Source of the DNA: Wenzhouxiangella sp. AB-CW3 | GTDB taxonomy: Bacteria > Pseudomonadota > Gammaproteobacteria > Xanthomonadales > Wenzhouxiangellaceae | DNA length: 64,000 nt | Assembly (NCBI RefSeq): GCF_014725735.1 | Contig: NZ_CP061368.1 | Location: 1,255,225-1,319,224, forward strand | Reading direction: 5' to 3' | Part shown: positions 9,065-17,330 of the stretch, piece after piece | Layout: every line of letters begins with the position of its first letter | Position numbering within the stretch: the stretch's first letter is position 1 | Notes under the pieces: generated by a model | Databases searched by the model: none | Seen by the model: the letters and a program-made list of their open reading frames with translations, nothing else | What the model was told of the DNA's origin: nothing | Position numbers and translations under genes: made by a program

Positions 9065-9993
9065 GGTGAGGGGAAGGACATCACCTCCGTGATGTGCTGG
9101 GCATTGGTGGCGAGCATGACCAGTCGGTCGACTCCCAGTGCCACGCCTGAGCAATCCGGCATCCCGGCTTCCAGTGCCGCGATCAGGTCCTCGTCGATGG
9201 GCATGACCGTCCGCTTCAGCTCCCGGCGTATCCGGTTGTCGCGCTCAAAGCGGTTGCGCTGTTGTTCCGGGTCGAGCAACTCGCGATAGCCGTTGGCCAG
9301 TTCCACCGGTCCCACGAACACCTCGAAGCGCTCGGCAACCGCCGGATCGGCGGGCTTGAGCCTGGCCAGCGCGGCTTGCGAGGCGGGATAATCGTGCACG
9401 ATGGTGATGCGGTCTGCGGGGAATTCCGGCTGGATCCGGGTGGCAAACAGGTAGTCGAGCAGCATGTCCCGGGTCAGGCCCGGCGGTGTCTCGCCCGCGA
9501 TATTCTCCAGCTGCTCCCGCTCGGCCGTGAGCGCATCCACGCCCAATTGATCGAGAAAGCAGTCCCGCCAGCTGCGCCAGAATGCCGGCGGCCCGGCTTC
9601 CGGCCTGTCCAGGCAATGCTCGATCAGCGCGACCACTTCCGCGGCCAGCTCCTGCCAGTCCCAGCCCACCCGGTACCACTCCAGCAAGGTGAACTCGGGC
9701 TGGTGCAGGCGTCCCCTTTCACCGTCTCGAAACACTGGCCCCAGCTCGTAGAGATCCCCGAAGCCGGCGGCCAGCAGGCGCTTGTGCCAGTACTCCGGCG
9801 AGGTTCTCAGGTAGCCGTCAGAGCGGTCAAGTGCCGTGCTTTCAATGTGAGGGTCGGTGACGCCGCCAGCGGTGACCAGGGGAGTGCTGACCTCGGTCAG
9901 CCCGCGCCGGTCGAGAAACGAGCGCATGCGGGCCACCAGCCTTGCGCGCTTGCATAGGGCCTCGGTCGAGGCGCTGGGTCGCCATGAATGCAT
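9046..9993 (-). CDS. epmA: Elongation factor P--(R)-beta-lysine ligase
   Basis: Class II lysyl-tRNA-synthetase paralogue (also PoxA/GenX/YjeA) that attaches (R)-beta-lysine to a conserved lysine of elongation factor P, helping ribosomes through polyproline stretches. At 315 residues it is the catalytic core only, without the anticodon-binding domain of LysRS. Class II motifs are present: motif 1 region TEVSTPLV, motif 2 FRDGERGRLHQPEFTLLEWY and motif 3 GVALGVDRLVML near the C-terminus. The ATG at 9993 starts the family's usual N-terminus (HSWRPSAS). The partner genes epmB and efp are not in this window. Confidence 0.95.
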   Translation of the reverse strand: MHSWRPSASTEALCKRARLVARMRSFLDRRGLTEVSTPLVTAGGVTDPHIESTALDRSDGYLRTSPEYWHKRLLAAGFGDLYELGPVFRDGERGRLHQPEFTLLEWYRVGWDWQELAAEVVALIEHCLDRPEAGPPAFWRSWRDCFLDQLGVDALTAEREQLENIAGETPPGLTRDMLLDYLFATRIQPEFPADRITIVHDYPASQAALARLKPADPAVAERFEVFVGPVELANGYRELLDPEQQRNRFERDNRIRRELKRTVMPIDEDLIAALEAGMPDCSGVALGVDRLVMLATNAQHITEVMSFPSPHPGSP

Positions 9994-10021
9994 GAGTTTC
10001 GTCAGGTTGAATGCGAGGAGG

Positions 10022-11503
10022 TCAGCGCCTTCGTCCGGCATTGCCGAGTCGCACCTGCTCTGCTCGCAGTTCGTCGATTCGTGCAGTGATCCGGGCGCGC
10101 TGGTAGTAATCGAGATCATCGCGCTGGATCAGGCGCTCCAGTTGTTCGATGGCCTCGTAGACACCGCCACGCATGTAATAGCTCTCGGCCAGGGCTTCGG
10201 TTGCGCGCACCGGTTCGCCTGCTCGATCGGCCGCCCGTGCAAGCAGTTCGGTCATGGGCAGGTCATCGGGATGACGTCTGAGGTGGCGCCGCAGCACGTC
10301 GGCTGCCCGTGCAGCTCGCTCCGGTTCGCGTTCGTGCATCAATGCCTCGGCGTACTGGGTGGTGACCATGCGGCTGCCCGGGTAGCGATTGTACAGCGAC
10401 TCAAGCAGCTTCAGGCTGTCATCGATCTGGTCGCTGGCCAGCAACCAGTCGGCTTCCAGCAGGCGATAGATCTGGCGATCAGGATCTTTCGAGTGCAGGT
10501 ACTCGATCTGTTCGGCGGCCTCGTCCAGGCGACGTTCGCGCACATAGGTCAGCGCAAGACCGTAACGCATGGCCTGTTCCGGGCGCGTACCGTCCTGCAG
10601 TCTGGCCTTGAAGAACTGTTCGGCCTGCTCGGGTCGTTGCGAAATCAGTGCCCGCAACCGTGCCTGCACAAAGTGGAATGCTTCGCCATCGCGTGGCTCG
10701 CGCAGTTCCCGCTCCTTGAGCGACACGGCGCGGTCGCGGGCCTCCGCGATGCGGTTGACGGTCAGCGGGTGGGTCCGCAGGTACTCTGGCGGGCCCTGAC
10801 CCATGGCACGCGAGACGGAGTTCAGGCGTTCGAAGAAGCGGGTCATGCCATGCGGGTCGTATCCGGACCGTGCCAGCAGTCCGATACCGATGCGGTCGGC
10901 TTCGGCTTCGGCCTGGCGGGTATGGTTGATCTGGAACTGCTGCGCCAGTCCCATGCCGCTCATCAGAATGGCCTGCCCGGCATCGGCCCCGGCCCCGGCG
11001 GCGCCGGCGGCCAGCGCCAGGCCCAGCGTTGCCAGCATGGTCGGCAGGGACACCTGTTGTGCCTGCTCCATGCCGCGGGCCAGGTGATCCTGGGTGATGT
11101 GGGCGATTTCGTGGGCCACCACGCCGGCGACTTCACTTTCATCGTGAGCGGTCAGGATCAGCCCGGTGTGCAGGCCGATCACCCCGGCCGGCGCGGCGAA
11201 GGCGTTGATGGTCGGGTCGTTGATGACAAAGAAATGAAAGTGGGCCGAGGGGCGGCTGGACTGAGCGACCAGGCGAAAACCCATGTCCTCGAAAAAGCCG
11301 CGAATCATGGGGTCCTCGATCAGTACCCGGCTGGCCCTGAGAAACCGTTCCATGTCTTTCGGAAAGGTCCGCTCAGCATCGGGGGGGAGGACACGCGTGG
11401 ACGTGCCGCCCATGTCAGGGAGCTGCACCGATTGCGCCGCGACCAGGCCGGCAAGCGATACAATGCCGACCATCAGCGTCAGTTTGGAGAACAGTTTCTT
11501 CAT
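10022..11503 (-). CDS. bepA: M48 metallopeptidase with TPR repeats, BepA/YfgC family
   Basis: Periplasmic zinc protease and chaperone that acts at the beta-barrel assembly machine and promotes LptD maturation. The 493 residues start with a signal peptide (MKKLFSKLTLMVGIVSLAGLVAAQ). The peptidase domain has the HEIAH zinc motif at residues 131-135, the downstream glutamate-containing EAEADRIGIGLLARSGYD and the RTHPLTVNR segment. The C-terminal ~220 residues form TPR-like helical repeats. Start ATG at 11503 is fixed by the signal peptide; the frame upstream is open but unlike protein. It ends 28 bases before epmA's start on the same strand, so co-transcription is possible. Confidence 0.93.
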   Translation of the reverse strand: MKKLFSKLTLMVGIVSLAGLVAAQSVQLPDMGGTSTRVLPPDAERTFPKDMERFLRASRVLIEDPMIRGFFEDMGFRLVAQSSRPSAHFHFFVINDPTINAFAAPAGVIGLHTGLILTAHDESEVAGVVAHEIAHITQDHLARGMEQAQQVSLPTMLATLGLALAAGAAGAGADAGQAILMSGMGLAQQFQINHTRQAEAEADRIGIGLLARSGYDPHGMTRFFERLNSVSRAMGQGPPEYLRTHPLTVNRIAEARDRAVSLKERELREPRDGEAFHFVQARLRALISQRPEQAEQFFKARLQDGTRPEQAMRYGLALTYVRERRLDEAAEQIEYLHSKDPDRQIYRLLEADWLLASDQIDDSLKLLESLYNRYPGSRMVTTQYAEALMHEREPERAARAADVLRRHLRRHPDDLPMTELLARAADRAGEPVRATEALAESYYMRGGVYEAIEQLERLIQRDDLDYYQRARITARIDELRAEQVRLGNAGRRR

Positions 11504-11571
11504 TGCGCTCTTAAGACCAGAAAACCGGGACGTTGTTTCACCCACGCCGAAATGCCGCGTCGAACAGTCTG

Positions 11572-12219
11572 ATGCAAGCCATGCCACAGGACAATACCAT
11601 TGTGCTGACCCGGTCAGCGCCCGACACGTCGGCAGGCCGGGCCGGAGTGGAGCGCGTGGTCGATCTGCTGGAGCGTGTGACGGGTGAAATCGTGGTTTTT
11701 TTTCACGGCGACGGGGTGATGCAGGCCAGTGCACCGTATTCCGATCGCTGGCGCCGGATTCAGGCGCCACGGTTGTCCCTGGAAGTCTGTTCCGCGGCAT
11801 GGCAGCGCCGAACCGACGATACGCTTGATGAGCCTTTCGAGCGCTCCAGCCTGGTTTGGTTCTGGCATCGGCTGGCGCGTGGCTTTCGCTTCGACGATGA
11901 ACAGGGAGCGGGTGTGGGTGCCGGGCCATGGGTGGTGATTGTCGCCTCGGCGCCGACGGATCCCGACAGCCAGGAAGTGCTGGAGCTGGTGCTTGCCGGG
12001 GCCAGCCTTGAGCTGCCGATTGCCGTGTTGTTTTCGGGCGCCGGCTGCGAACATCTGGTCGGCGAGAAAGTCCGGGCCTGGCGGCAACTGGTTGATTTCA
12101 GCCTGGCAGATGTCTTTTATTGCGGTGCCACGCGGGTGCCCGATATCGAGGCGGTCGCCCTGGAGCCAGCGAGGGTTCACGCTTTGCTCGAAGGCAGCCG
12201 CGGAGCAATTCGCCTGTGA
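11572..12219 (+). CDS. Fused TusD-TusC-like (DsrE/DsrF) sulfur-transfer protein
   Basis: A 215-residue protein made of two DsrE-fold domains. The first (about residues 7-105) resembles TusD/DsrE, with a cysteine near residue 73 (LSLEVCSAAWQRR) where TusD carries its persulfide cysteine. The second (about 120-215, starting WVVIVASAP) resembles TusC/DsrF. In E. coli TusB, TusC and TusD are separate subunits relaying sulfur from TusA to TusE for 2-thiouridine at the tRNA wobble position. Here D and C are joined and no TusB-like partner follows. The stop overlaps the GTG of the DsrC/TusE gene, implying coupled translation. Start could also be ATG at 11581. Confidence 0.75.
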   Translation: MQAMPQDNTIVLTRSAPDTSAGRAGVERVVDLLERVTGEIVVFFHGDGVMQASAPYSDRWRRIQAPRLSLEVCSAAWQRRTDDTLDEPFERSSLVWFWHRLARGFRFDDEQGAGVGAGPWVVIVASAPTDPDSQEVLELVLAGASLELPIAVLFSGAGCEHLVGEKVRAWRQLVDFSLADVFYCGATRVPDIEAVALEPARVHALLEGSRGAIRL

Positions 12220-12560
12220 GCGATATGCCCGGACGGTTGCTTGACGGAGACGGGGCCCCCGTGGTGCTGGATGACGAGGGGTTCCTGGTCAGGCCGGAGC
12301 AGTGGTCGATCAAGGTGGCCGAGGCGCTGGCGGCGAGTGACGGTGTCGTGCTGGGCAAACAGCACTGGTGGCTGATCCGCATGGTGCGTGACCACCATCA
12401 GCGTTATGGCAATCCGCCACTGATGCGGGTCGTTGTTGCCGCGTGGCGCGAGCAGTTCGGCTCCGGTTCCAGTCGCGAACTGTATCGCCTGTTCCCCGAC
12501 GGCCCGGTCAGGCTGGCATGCAAGTACGGTGGCCTGGCCAAACCGGACTGGTGCATCTGA
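12216..12560 (+). CDS. tusE: DsrC/TusE-family sulfur carrier
   Basis: Small sulfur carrier of 114 residues that receives persulfide sulfur on a C-terminal swinging-arm cysteine. The C-terminus ends with Cys113 as the penultimate residue and a second cysteine at 102 (ACKYGG...PDWCI), the C-X10-C spacing of DsrC proteins. The middle carries the FLVRPEQWS and HWWLIRMVRDHH segments typical of the family. A GTG at 12216 overlaps the upstream stop as GTGA; ATG at 12225 is an alternative. No dsrAB, mnmA or tusA is visible nearby. The likely role is tRNA 2-thiolation with the fused TusDC, but the two-cysteine tail leaves other thiol relay roles open. Confidence 0.85.
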   Translation: MSDMPGRLLDGDGAPVVLDDEGFLVRPEQWSIKVAEALAASDGVVLGKQHWWLIRMVRDHHQRYGNPPLMRVVVAAWREQFGSGSSRELYRLFPDGPVRLACKYGGLAKPDWCI

Positions 12561-12576
12561 CACTGCAGCCGGTCGC

Positions 12577-12605
12577 TTGACCCGGCAGGGGGTTCGGGCT
12601 AGCTT
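12577..12605 (+). promoter_or_regulatory. Predicted sigma-70 promoter (TTGACC-N17-TAGCTT)
   Basis: A -35 hexamer TTGACC at 12577-12582 and a -10 hexamer TAGCTT at 12600-12605 are separated by exactly 17 bases. Transcription would start near 12612, giving a ~24-base leader with GGAG before the ATG at 12636. The spacing is good; the -10 is weak. Confidence 0.45.
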
Positions 12606-12635
12606 CAGCGGTTGACCGAACTGTGGAGATGCGTG

Positions 12636-13388
12636 ATGCAGCAGTCACTGGGTACCCTGGGCAGTGTCGCCCTGGTTTCTTTCGTCGCCGCCATGCTGGG
12701 AACGGCAGCCGGTTCAGTCGTGCTGGGCGATGGCACCAAGCCGATTCTGCGTATCTGGGGCATGGAGGATGGCACCGGAGATGCACCGTTGCTGGTCGCC
12801 ACAACGGCCACCGAGGACAGTTTCGACAATTCCGCTTTCTACACCGTGGTGCCGGAAGGTGAGCAGGTCGATACCGGAGGGCTTGGCGCGATGGCCCGAC
12901 TGGAGGGCAGGGGTCGGGCTGTGGGGGCCACGCTGTACGGAGAAAACGATGGCGAGGGCGGCATCGTCTGGGGGTCGAACAGTATTGCAGTGAGCTACAA
13001 CGGCCGTCCTGCGGTGGGTATGGAGGTCAACGGATTCAACTACTCGGATCGGCCGGCCACGGTGCGCGGCATCGATATTGTCAACGGCGGCAGTGCTCCC
13101 ACCGAGTTCGGTCTGGGCGTGATGACCAGCAATGATCATCCGGACGGCAAGCCGCGTTATGGCATTGTCCTGGCCGGTCCGGAGTTTGGTCATGCCCGGC
13201 ATTCACCGGCATCACGTGCCGGCCTGGTGATCGATCAGATCGATTCGGGGCAGGCTGTTCGCATTGCCGCCGGCGATTACATCGCTCTGGATGGCGCCGA
13301 TGCGCAGGTGCGACTTCGCTACAATCCCGAGGCCGGACAGATCGAGTTCCACAATGGCGATGACCTGGTCTATAGCATTCCCTTGTAG
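12636..13388 (+). CDS. Unrecognised exported protein, phage-tail-fibre-like composition
   Basis: I cannot assign a family to this 250-residue protein. It starts with a probable signal peptide (MQQSLGTLGSVALVSFVAAMLGTAAGS). The rest is rich in Gly, Asn and Asp with many short beta-like segments; phrases such as YGENDGEGGIVWGSN and LRYNPEAGQIEFHNGD resemble tail-fibre or appendage proteins, in which repeated glycine-rich turns link beta strands. No other phage gene is nearby. It has its own predicted promoter and sits alone between tusE and grxC. ATG at 12636 follows a GGAG; an upstream TTG is less likely. Function unknown. Confidence 0.6.
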   Translation: MQQSLGTLGSVALVSFVAAMLGTAAGSVVLGDGTKPILRIWGMEDGTGDAPLLVATTATEDSFDNSAFYTVVPEGEQVDTGGLGAMARLEGRGRAVGATLYGENDGEGGIVWGSNSIAVSYNGRPAVGMEVNGFNYSDRPATVRGIDIVNGGSAPTEFGLGVMTSNDHPDGKPRYGIVLAGPEFGHARHSPASRAGLVIDQIDSGQAVRIAAGDYIALDGADAQVRLRYNPEAGQIEFHNGDDLVYSIPL

Positions 13389-13490
13389 GGGTGAATCCGG
13401 CCCGGTTCATGCGGCGCGACCGCGTGCCGGATTAATGCGGATACCTGATTATTCAGATGGTTCAACCATCTTCCGGGCGGGAAATTTGGG

Positions 13491-13531
13491 AACCGCAGAT
13501 GAACGCTGAGAATCTGCGTTGATCTGCGGTT
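13491..13531. repeat. CGCAGAT-type palindromic element
   Basis: Imperfect inverted repeat with 16-base arms (13491-13506 and 13516-13531) matching at 15 positions, around a 9-base loop. The unit CGCAGAT recurs within the arms. It lies in the 220-base gap between the exported protein and grxC, followed by a TTCAAAAAAC tract, so it may also end transcription. Its regular internal structure suggests a small dispersed repeat rather than a simple terminator. Confidence 0.6.
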
Positions 13532-13608
13532 TCAAAAAACAAGTCAGTACAATGGCCGAGAAATATGCGTAATCAGGTTCTTGTTATTCCGACACTGGAG
13601 ATACTTTT

Positions 13609-13869
13609 TTGAATCACAAACCGGTCTTGATGTATGCCACTAGCACCTGCCCGTTCTGCGAACGGGCCCGCAGACTCCTGCGTGAGCAGGGTGTGAGCTG
13701 GACCGAGGTGGCTGTTGATGCAGCCCCTGAAAAGCGCGAGGAGATGAAGGCGCGCAGCGGTCAGACCAGCGTGCCGCAGATCTTTATCGGACAAGCGCAT
13801 GTCGGCGGCTTCGACGACCTGGATGCCCTGGACCAGGAAGAGGCGCTCGAGCGCCTGTTGCGTGTCTGA
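13609..13869 (+). CDS. grxC: Glutaredoxin 3-like
   Basis: Monomer of 86 residues, the size of GrxC. The active-site motif is CPFC (in TSTCPFCERA), with the conserved TSVPQIFIGQAHVGGFDD segment for cis-proline and glutathione binding. It reduces protein-glutathione mixed disulphides and can serve ribonucleotide reductase. The start is a TTG at 13609, preceded by a CTGGAG Shine-Dalgarno-like sequence; there is no alternative ATG that keeps the beta-strand KPVLMYAT. A TACAAT hexamer at 13548-13553 could be its -10. Confidence 0.93.
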   Translation: MNHKPVLMYATSTCPFCERARRLLREQGVSWTEVAVDAAPEKREEMKARSGQTSVPQIFIGQAHVGGFDDLDALDQEEALERLLRV

Positions 13870-13922
13870 GTCCGGTCCGTCTGAAACCGGCCGTCGACCC
13901 TCCCGACAGTCTCTGTTGGCGG

Positions 13923-13928
13923 TATAAT
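13923..13928 (+). promoter_or_regulatory. TATAAT -10-like hexamer ahead of isocitrate dehydrogenase
   Basis: A perfect TATAAT at 13923-13928 lies 104 bases before the GTG start of the isocitrate dehydrogenase gene. No good -35 is seen at 17 bases. A hairpin with a T-run lies downstream, between it and the gene. Confidence 0.4.
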
Positions 13929-13940
13929 ATTTGGTTATAT

Positions 13941-13966
13941 GCGGGCTGCAACGGCCCGCGTTTTTT
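13941..13966 (+). terminator. Intrinsic terminator between grxC and isocitrate dehydrogenase
   Basis: Six-base GCGGGC arm (13941-13946), seven-base loop and GCCCGC arm (13954-13959), followed by G and six T (13961-13966). It is 71 bases after the grxC stop, so it can end grxC. Because it is also downstream of a TATAAT hexamer, it would sit inside any transcript leader from that site, a possible attenuator. Confidence 0.75.
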
Positions 13967-14032
13967 GCAAAGGCCGGGCAGTCTTCTGTCCGGGCGCGAT
14001 GGTTCCACACCGACAACCAGGGATATTCAGGC

Positions 14033-15043
14033 GTGACGCAGCAAATCACCGTCATTCGGGGCGACGGGATCGGCCCCGAGATCATGGAAGCCACGCTACG
14101 CGTGCTCGATCAGCTGGATGCAGGACTGGAATACGACTTTCAGCCAGCAGGGCTGGGTGCGCTGGAAGATATCGGCGAACTGCTCCCGGCCGCGACTCTG
14201 GCTTCGATCGAGCGAACCCGTGTGGCATTGAAAGCCCCGCTGACTACACCGATCGGTGGCGGTTTCAAGTCGCTCAACGTGGCACTGCGCAAGCATTTCG
14301 ATCTCTACGCCAACGTTCGTCCGGCGATCAGTTTCAAGGGCAGCGCTTCACGCTACGAGGGTATCGATCTCATCACGGTGCGGGAGAATACCGAAGGCGC
14401 TTACCTGGCCGAGGGCGCCATGACGGCCGAGGACGGCAGTCGCGCGGAATCGAAGATGGTGGTCACTCGTGCCGGGTGCGAGCGGGTCATCCGGTTTGCT
14501 TTCGACCTGGCGCGCCGGGCCGGCCGCAAGAAGGTCACTGCGGTGCACAAGGCCAATATTCTCAAGGATGTTTCGGGCATGTTCCTCAACGTGGCCCGCG
14601 AGGTGGCGGCCGACTACCCTGACATCGAGTTCGGCGACATCATCGTCGACAATGCCTGCATGCAACTGGTGATGCGGCCCGAGCAGTTCGACGTGCTGGT
14701 CACGACCAACCTGTTCGGCGACATCATCTCGGACCTCTGTGCCGGGCTGGTGGGCGGCCTGGGGCTGGCCCCGGGCGCCAATATCGGCGAGCGTGCGGCC
14801 ATGTTCGAGGCTGTTCATGGTTCGGCGCCGGACATTGCCGGGAAAGGTATCGCCAACCCCTGTGCGTTGCTGCTGGGCGCCGCCCAGATGCTCGAGCATC
14901 TGGACCAGCATGACAAGGCGGCACGCCTGCGCCGGGCTATTGCCGAGGTGATCGAGGCCGGCGACCGCACAACACCGGACCTGGGCGGAGGCGGCACGAC
15001 TGAAACCTTTACCGACGCGATCTGCGAACGCCTGGGGTCATGA
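14033..15043 (+). CDS. Isocitrate dehydrogenase, isopropylmalate-dehydrogenase-like short type (probably NAD+)
   Basis: Oxidative decarboxylase of the TCA cycle converting isocitrate to 2-oxoglutarate. The 336 residues are shorter than the E. coli NADP enzyme and fit the monofunctional short type found in Xanthomonas and as mitochondrial subunits. Family motifs are [11 protein letters not shown] at the N-terminus, the substrate loop [28 protein letters not shown] and [16 protein letters not shown]. Cofactor choice cannot be settled by eye; NAD+ is inferred from length and resemblance. The GTG at 14033 begins the conserved N-terminus; an upstream ATG extension contains no family sequence. Isopropylmalate dehydrogenase is the main alternative, less likely given the NTEGAY loop. 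Confidence 0.88.
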   Translation: MTQQITVIRGDGIGPEIMEATLRVLDQLDAGLEYDFQPAGLGALEDIGELLPAATLASIERTRVALKAPLTTPIGGGFKSLNVALRKHFDLYANVRPAISFKGSASRYEGIDLITVRENTEGAYLAEGAMTAEDGSRAESKMVVTRAGCERVIRFAFDLARRAGRKKVTAVHKANILKDVSGMFLNVAREVAADYPDIEFGDIIVDNACMQLVMRPEQFDVLVTTNLFGDIISDLCAGLVGGLGLAPGANIGERAAMFEAVHGSAPDIAGKGIANPCALLLGAAQMLEHLDQHDKAARLRRAIAEVIEAGDRTTPDLGGGGTTETFTDAICERLGS

Positions 15044-15073
15044 CCCGGTTTCGATAACCCGGCTGAATGCGAC

Positions 15074-15874
15074 CTACATACCTGCCGGGTTACTGCTGGC
15101 CCCGAACGGCAGCATCGCCAGATTGCCGTGCAGGGGTTGCCAGGCGCCGGTGATCATGCGCTGCAGCCACTCGATGGCCCCACCGACAGCGGTTTGCAGG
15201 TTTTCGCCCCCGGCCAGCCGGGCGGTGATGGCGGCCGATAGCGCGCAGCCGGTGCCATGGATGCGCCTGTCCTGACGATCATGTGACATCCTGTGGCTGC
15301 CCGCCGGGGTGACGAGCAAGTCCTCGATTCGCGCGCCGCGCGCATGTCCGCCCTTGACCAGCACGGCCTTGCAGCCCATGGCCAGGATGGCCTCGGCAAG
15401 GCGTTCGGGATGCGTTTCCTCGGGCAGTCCGGTCAGTGCGGCCGCTTCGGGCAGGTTGGGAGTGACCAGCGCCGCACCCGGCAGCAGGTGTTCGATCAGT
15501 GCCCGCTCGGCGTCCTGGTCCAGCAGGCGCGCCCCGCTGGTCGCGACCATGACCGGATCGATGACCCGTTCAAGCGATGGTCCCGCCGCCAGTCCCGCGG
15601 CCAGTGTTTCGATGATGGCGGCATTGGCCAGCATGCCGGTCTTGGCGGCCCGGATGGGCAGGTCGGACAGCACGGCATCAAGTTGATCGCGCACCATTTG
15701 AGGCGGGAGTGTTTCTACCGCGGCTACGCCGGTAGTGTTCTGGGCCGTGATGGCGGTCAGTACGCTTGCACCTTCGGCTCCGTGATGGGTGAACGTCTTG
15801 AGGTCGGCCTGGATGCCTGCACCGCCGCAGGAATCGGAACCGGCAATCGTCAGAACGCAGGGCCTGTTGTTCAT
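15074..15874 (-). CDS. thiD: Hydroxymethylpyrimidine / phosphomethylpyrimidine kinase
   Basis: Kinase that phosphorylates HMP and HMP-P to HMP-PP for thiamine synthesis. The 266 residues show the ribokinase-like pattern: the N-terminal [36 protein letters not shown] and the C-terminal anion hole [13 protein letters not shown] with catalytic Asp/Cys region. ATG at 15874 gives the usual N-terminus; ATG at 15883 would add three residues. It is convergent with isocitrate dehydrogenase, with 30 bases between, and other thiamine genes are not in the window. Confidence 0.95.
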   Translation of the reverse strand: MNNRPCVLTIAGSDSCGGAGIQADLKTFTHHGAEGASVLTAITAQNTTGVAAVETLPPQMVRDQLDAVLSDLPIRAAKTGMLANAAIIETLAAGLAAGPSLERVIDPVMVATSGARLLDQDAERALIEHLLPGAALVTPNLPEAAALTGLPEETHPERLAEAILAMGCKAVLVKGGHARGARIEDLLVTPAGSHRMSHDRQDRRIHGTGCALSAAITARLAGGENLQTAVGGAIEWLQRMITGAWQPLHGNLAMLPFGASSNPAGM

Positions 15875-16008
15875 TTGCAACATCTGGTGGGCGCGGGGTG
15901 GCAATAATAACAAGGGCTTGTGAGCGCCGAAAAAAAACATTGCCTAAACGTTGTATTTTTGCCAAGCAAGGGATTAAACTGAGCGCCAAGACCAGACTTC
16001 CGACTCCC

Positions 16009-17202
16009 GTGAAACACCGTTTTGCGACCATTATTCTGTTGACCAGCCTTCTGGGCACGACCGCGGTGGCGAATGCCATGCCGACTTCGGCCGCGCATGG
16101 CTGGCAGACTCAACCCTATGCCGGTCTGGGCTGGTTCCTGGTCAGCTTCGAGCTGGGGCCCTGGGAAGAGTATCTGATTCATGAACTGACTCCCGAACTG
16201 GATCGGCTGACCACAGTCGATGAGCCGCGAGTCAGCTGGCTGGAGTTCGATCAGCATTTGTTGGTGCCTGACTTTGCACAAGGCATGCTGGCCGACAGCA
16301 AAAACTCTGGCTCATTGCGCATGTCGCTGCGCCAGTCGCGCTCCAGCCTGATGATGACTGACTTCGGTTCGGGCGACGGCTTGCCGGATGGCTATCGATT
16401 CCGGCAGTCGCTGATCATGCCCAGTGTCACCCATCGCATGAGCGATCAGAGTGCATTGACGGTATCGGCCATTCTGGCCAGCCAGCGTTTCGGTGCTTCC
16501 GAAATGAATTTCCGCGAAAGCGATGACCTGATTGGCATGCCGTCATCGATCCTTATCGATGATCCGACTCGCAGCGAAGTCGTTCACGGTGCCGGTCTGC
16601 GCTTTGCGCTCAGCGGCCAGTTGCTGGACAACGTGCAGCTTGAGGCTGCTTTTCAGTCGCGCATCGACATGAGCGAGTTCGCCACCGTGCGGGGTGTTCA
16701 TGGCACTCACGCCGAGCTCGACATACCATCGCGACTGCAGCTGGGTCTGGAGCTGAATGCCACCGAACGCACGCGGCTGAGACTGGGGATTTCCCAGATC
16801 TTCTACAGCGAGATCGGGGCGTTCCCGAGTCGTTCATTGCCAGCTCGCTTCAATGCGCTGCTCGGCGACAGCGGCAGTCCGCGGTTTGTCTGGGACGACC
16901 TGATGGTCTACAACCTTGGCTGGAGCTGGCGCAATGACGACGATCTCGAGTTGTTCTTCGATTATCGCACCCGCACACAACCTACGCCAACGGCGCCTTC
17001 GCTGGCTTCGGCCCTGAGCCCGGAGCTGGCTCGCAACTCCATGCTGGTCGGTGTTTCCAAAGGCATCAATCAGGGCAGGCTTCACCTGAATGCCGCTTAT
17101 GCACCGCCCGAGTACGCATTCGGTGGCAACGTGCTGGGTGTGGTCAGCGACAAGCTGGACCAGGGGCTGGAGGTCCAGGCAGCCTGGAGCATGGCATTCT
17201 GA
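16009..17202 (+). CDS. Predicted outer-membrane beta-barrel protein, FadL/OmpP1-like
   Basis: Exported protein of 397 residues. A GTG at 16009 gives a clean signal peptide (VKHRFATIILLTSLLGTTAVANA). The mature part alternates polar and aromatic/hydrophobic residues as in barrel strands and ends in phenylalanine (QAAWSMAF), a common barrel C-terminus. Segments such as GAGLRFALSGQLLDNVQLEAAF, RLQLGLELNATERTRLRLG and LNAAYAPPEYAFGG recall FadL-type long-chain fatty-acid or hydrocarbon transporters, though the N-terminal hatch signature is not obvious. Start choice is uncertain because the frame is open further upstream. It stands alone between thiD (divergent) and perM. Confidence 0.6.
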   Translation: MKHRFATIILLTSLLGTTAVANAMPTSAAHGWQTQPYAGLGWFLVSFELGPWEEYLIHELTPELDRLTTVDEPRVSWLEFDQHLLVPDFAQGMLADSKNSGSLRMSLRQSRSSLMMTDFGSGDGLPDGYRFRQSLIMPSVTHRMSDQSALTVSAILASQRFGASEMNFRESDDLIGMPSSILIDDPTRSEVVHGAGLRFALSGQLLDNVQLEAAFQSRIDMSEFATVRGVHGTHAELDIPSRLQLGLELNATERTRLRLGISQIFYSEIGAFPSRSLPARFNALLGDSGSPRFVWDDLMVYNLGWSWRNDDDLELFFDYRTRTQPTPTAPSLASALSPELARNSMLVGVSKGINQGRLHLNAAYAPPEYAFGGNVLGVVSDKLDQGLEVQAAWSMAF

Positions 17203-17318
17203 ATCCCCGCTTGAAACAACACTCCTGAAAGTGAAAGCAACGGCGCCCGGTGGCCTCCTGCGGGGAAGGTCACCGGGACCGGCAGGCCGGGCGGGCTGTT
17301 GTTCTTGCAGCCAGGCTT

Positions 17319-17324
17319 TATAAT
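17319..17324 (+). promoter_or_regulatory. TATAAT -10 six bases before the perM start
   Basis: A perfect TATAAT ends six bases before the ATG at 17331, so transcription would begin at or next to the start codon (a leaderless mRNA). No convincing -35 is present at 16-18 bases, and no Shine-Dalgarno sequence precedes the ATG. Confidence 0.5.
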
Positions 17325-17330
17325 CCACCC

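Noticed and set aside
9857-11572. Long plus-strand open frame opposite bepA and epmA
   Set aside because: Both opposite-strand genes are strongly supported by motifs; this frame has none.
17247-17278. Hairpin after the FadL-like gene
   Set aside because: Stem of about 11 pairs but long loop and no T-run; too weak to list as a terminator.
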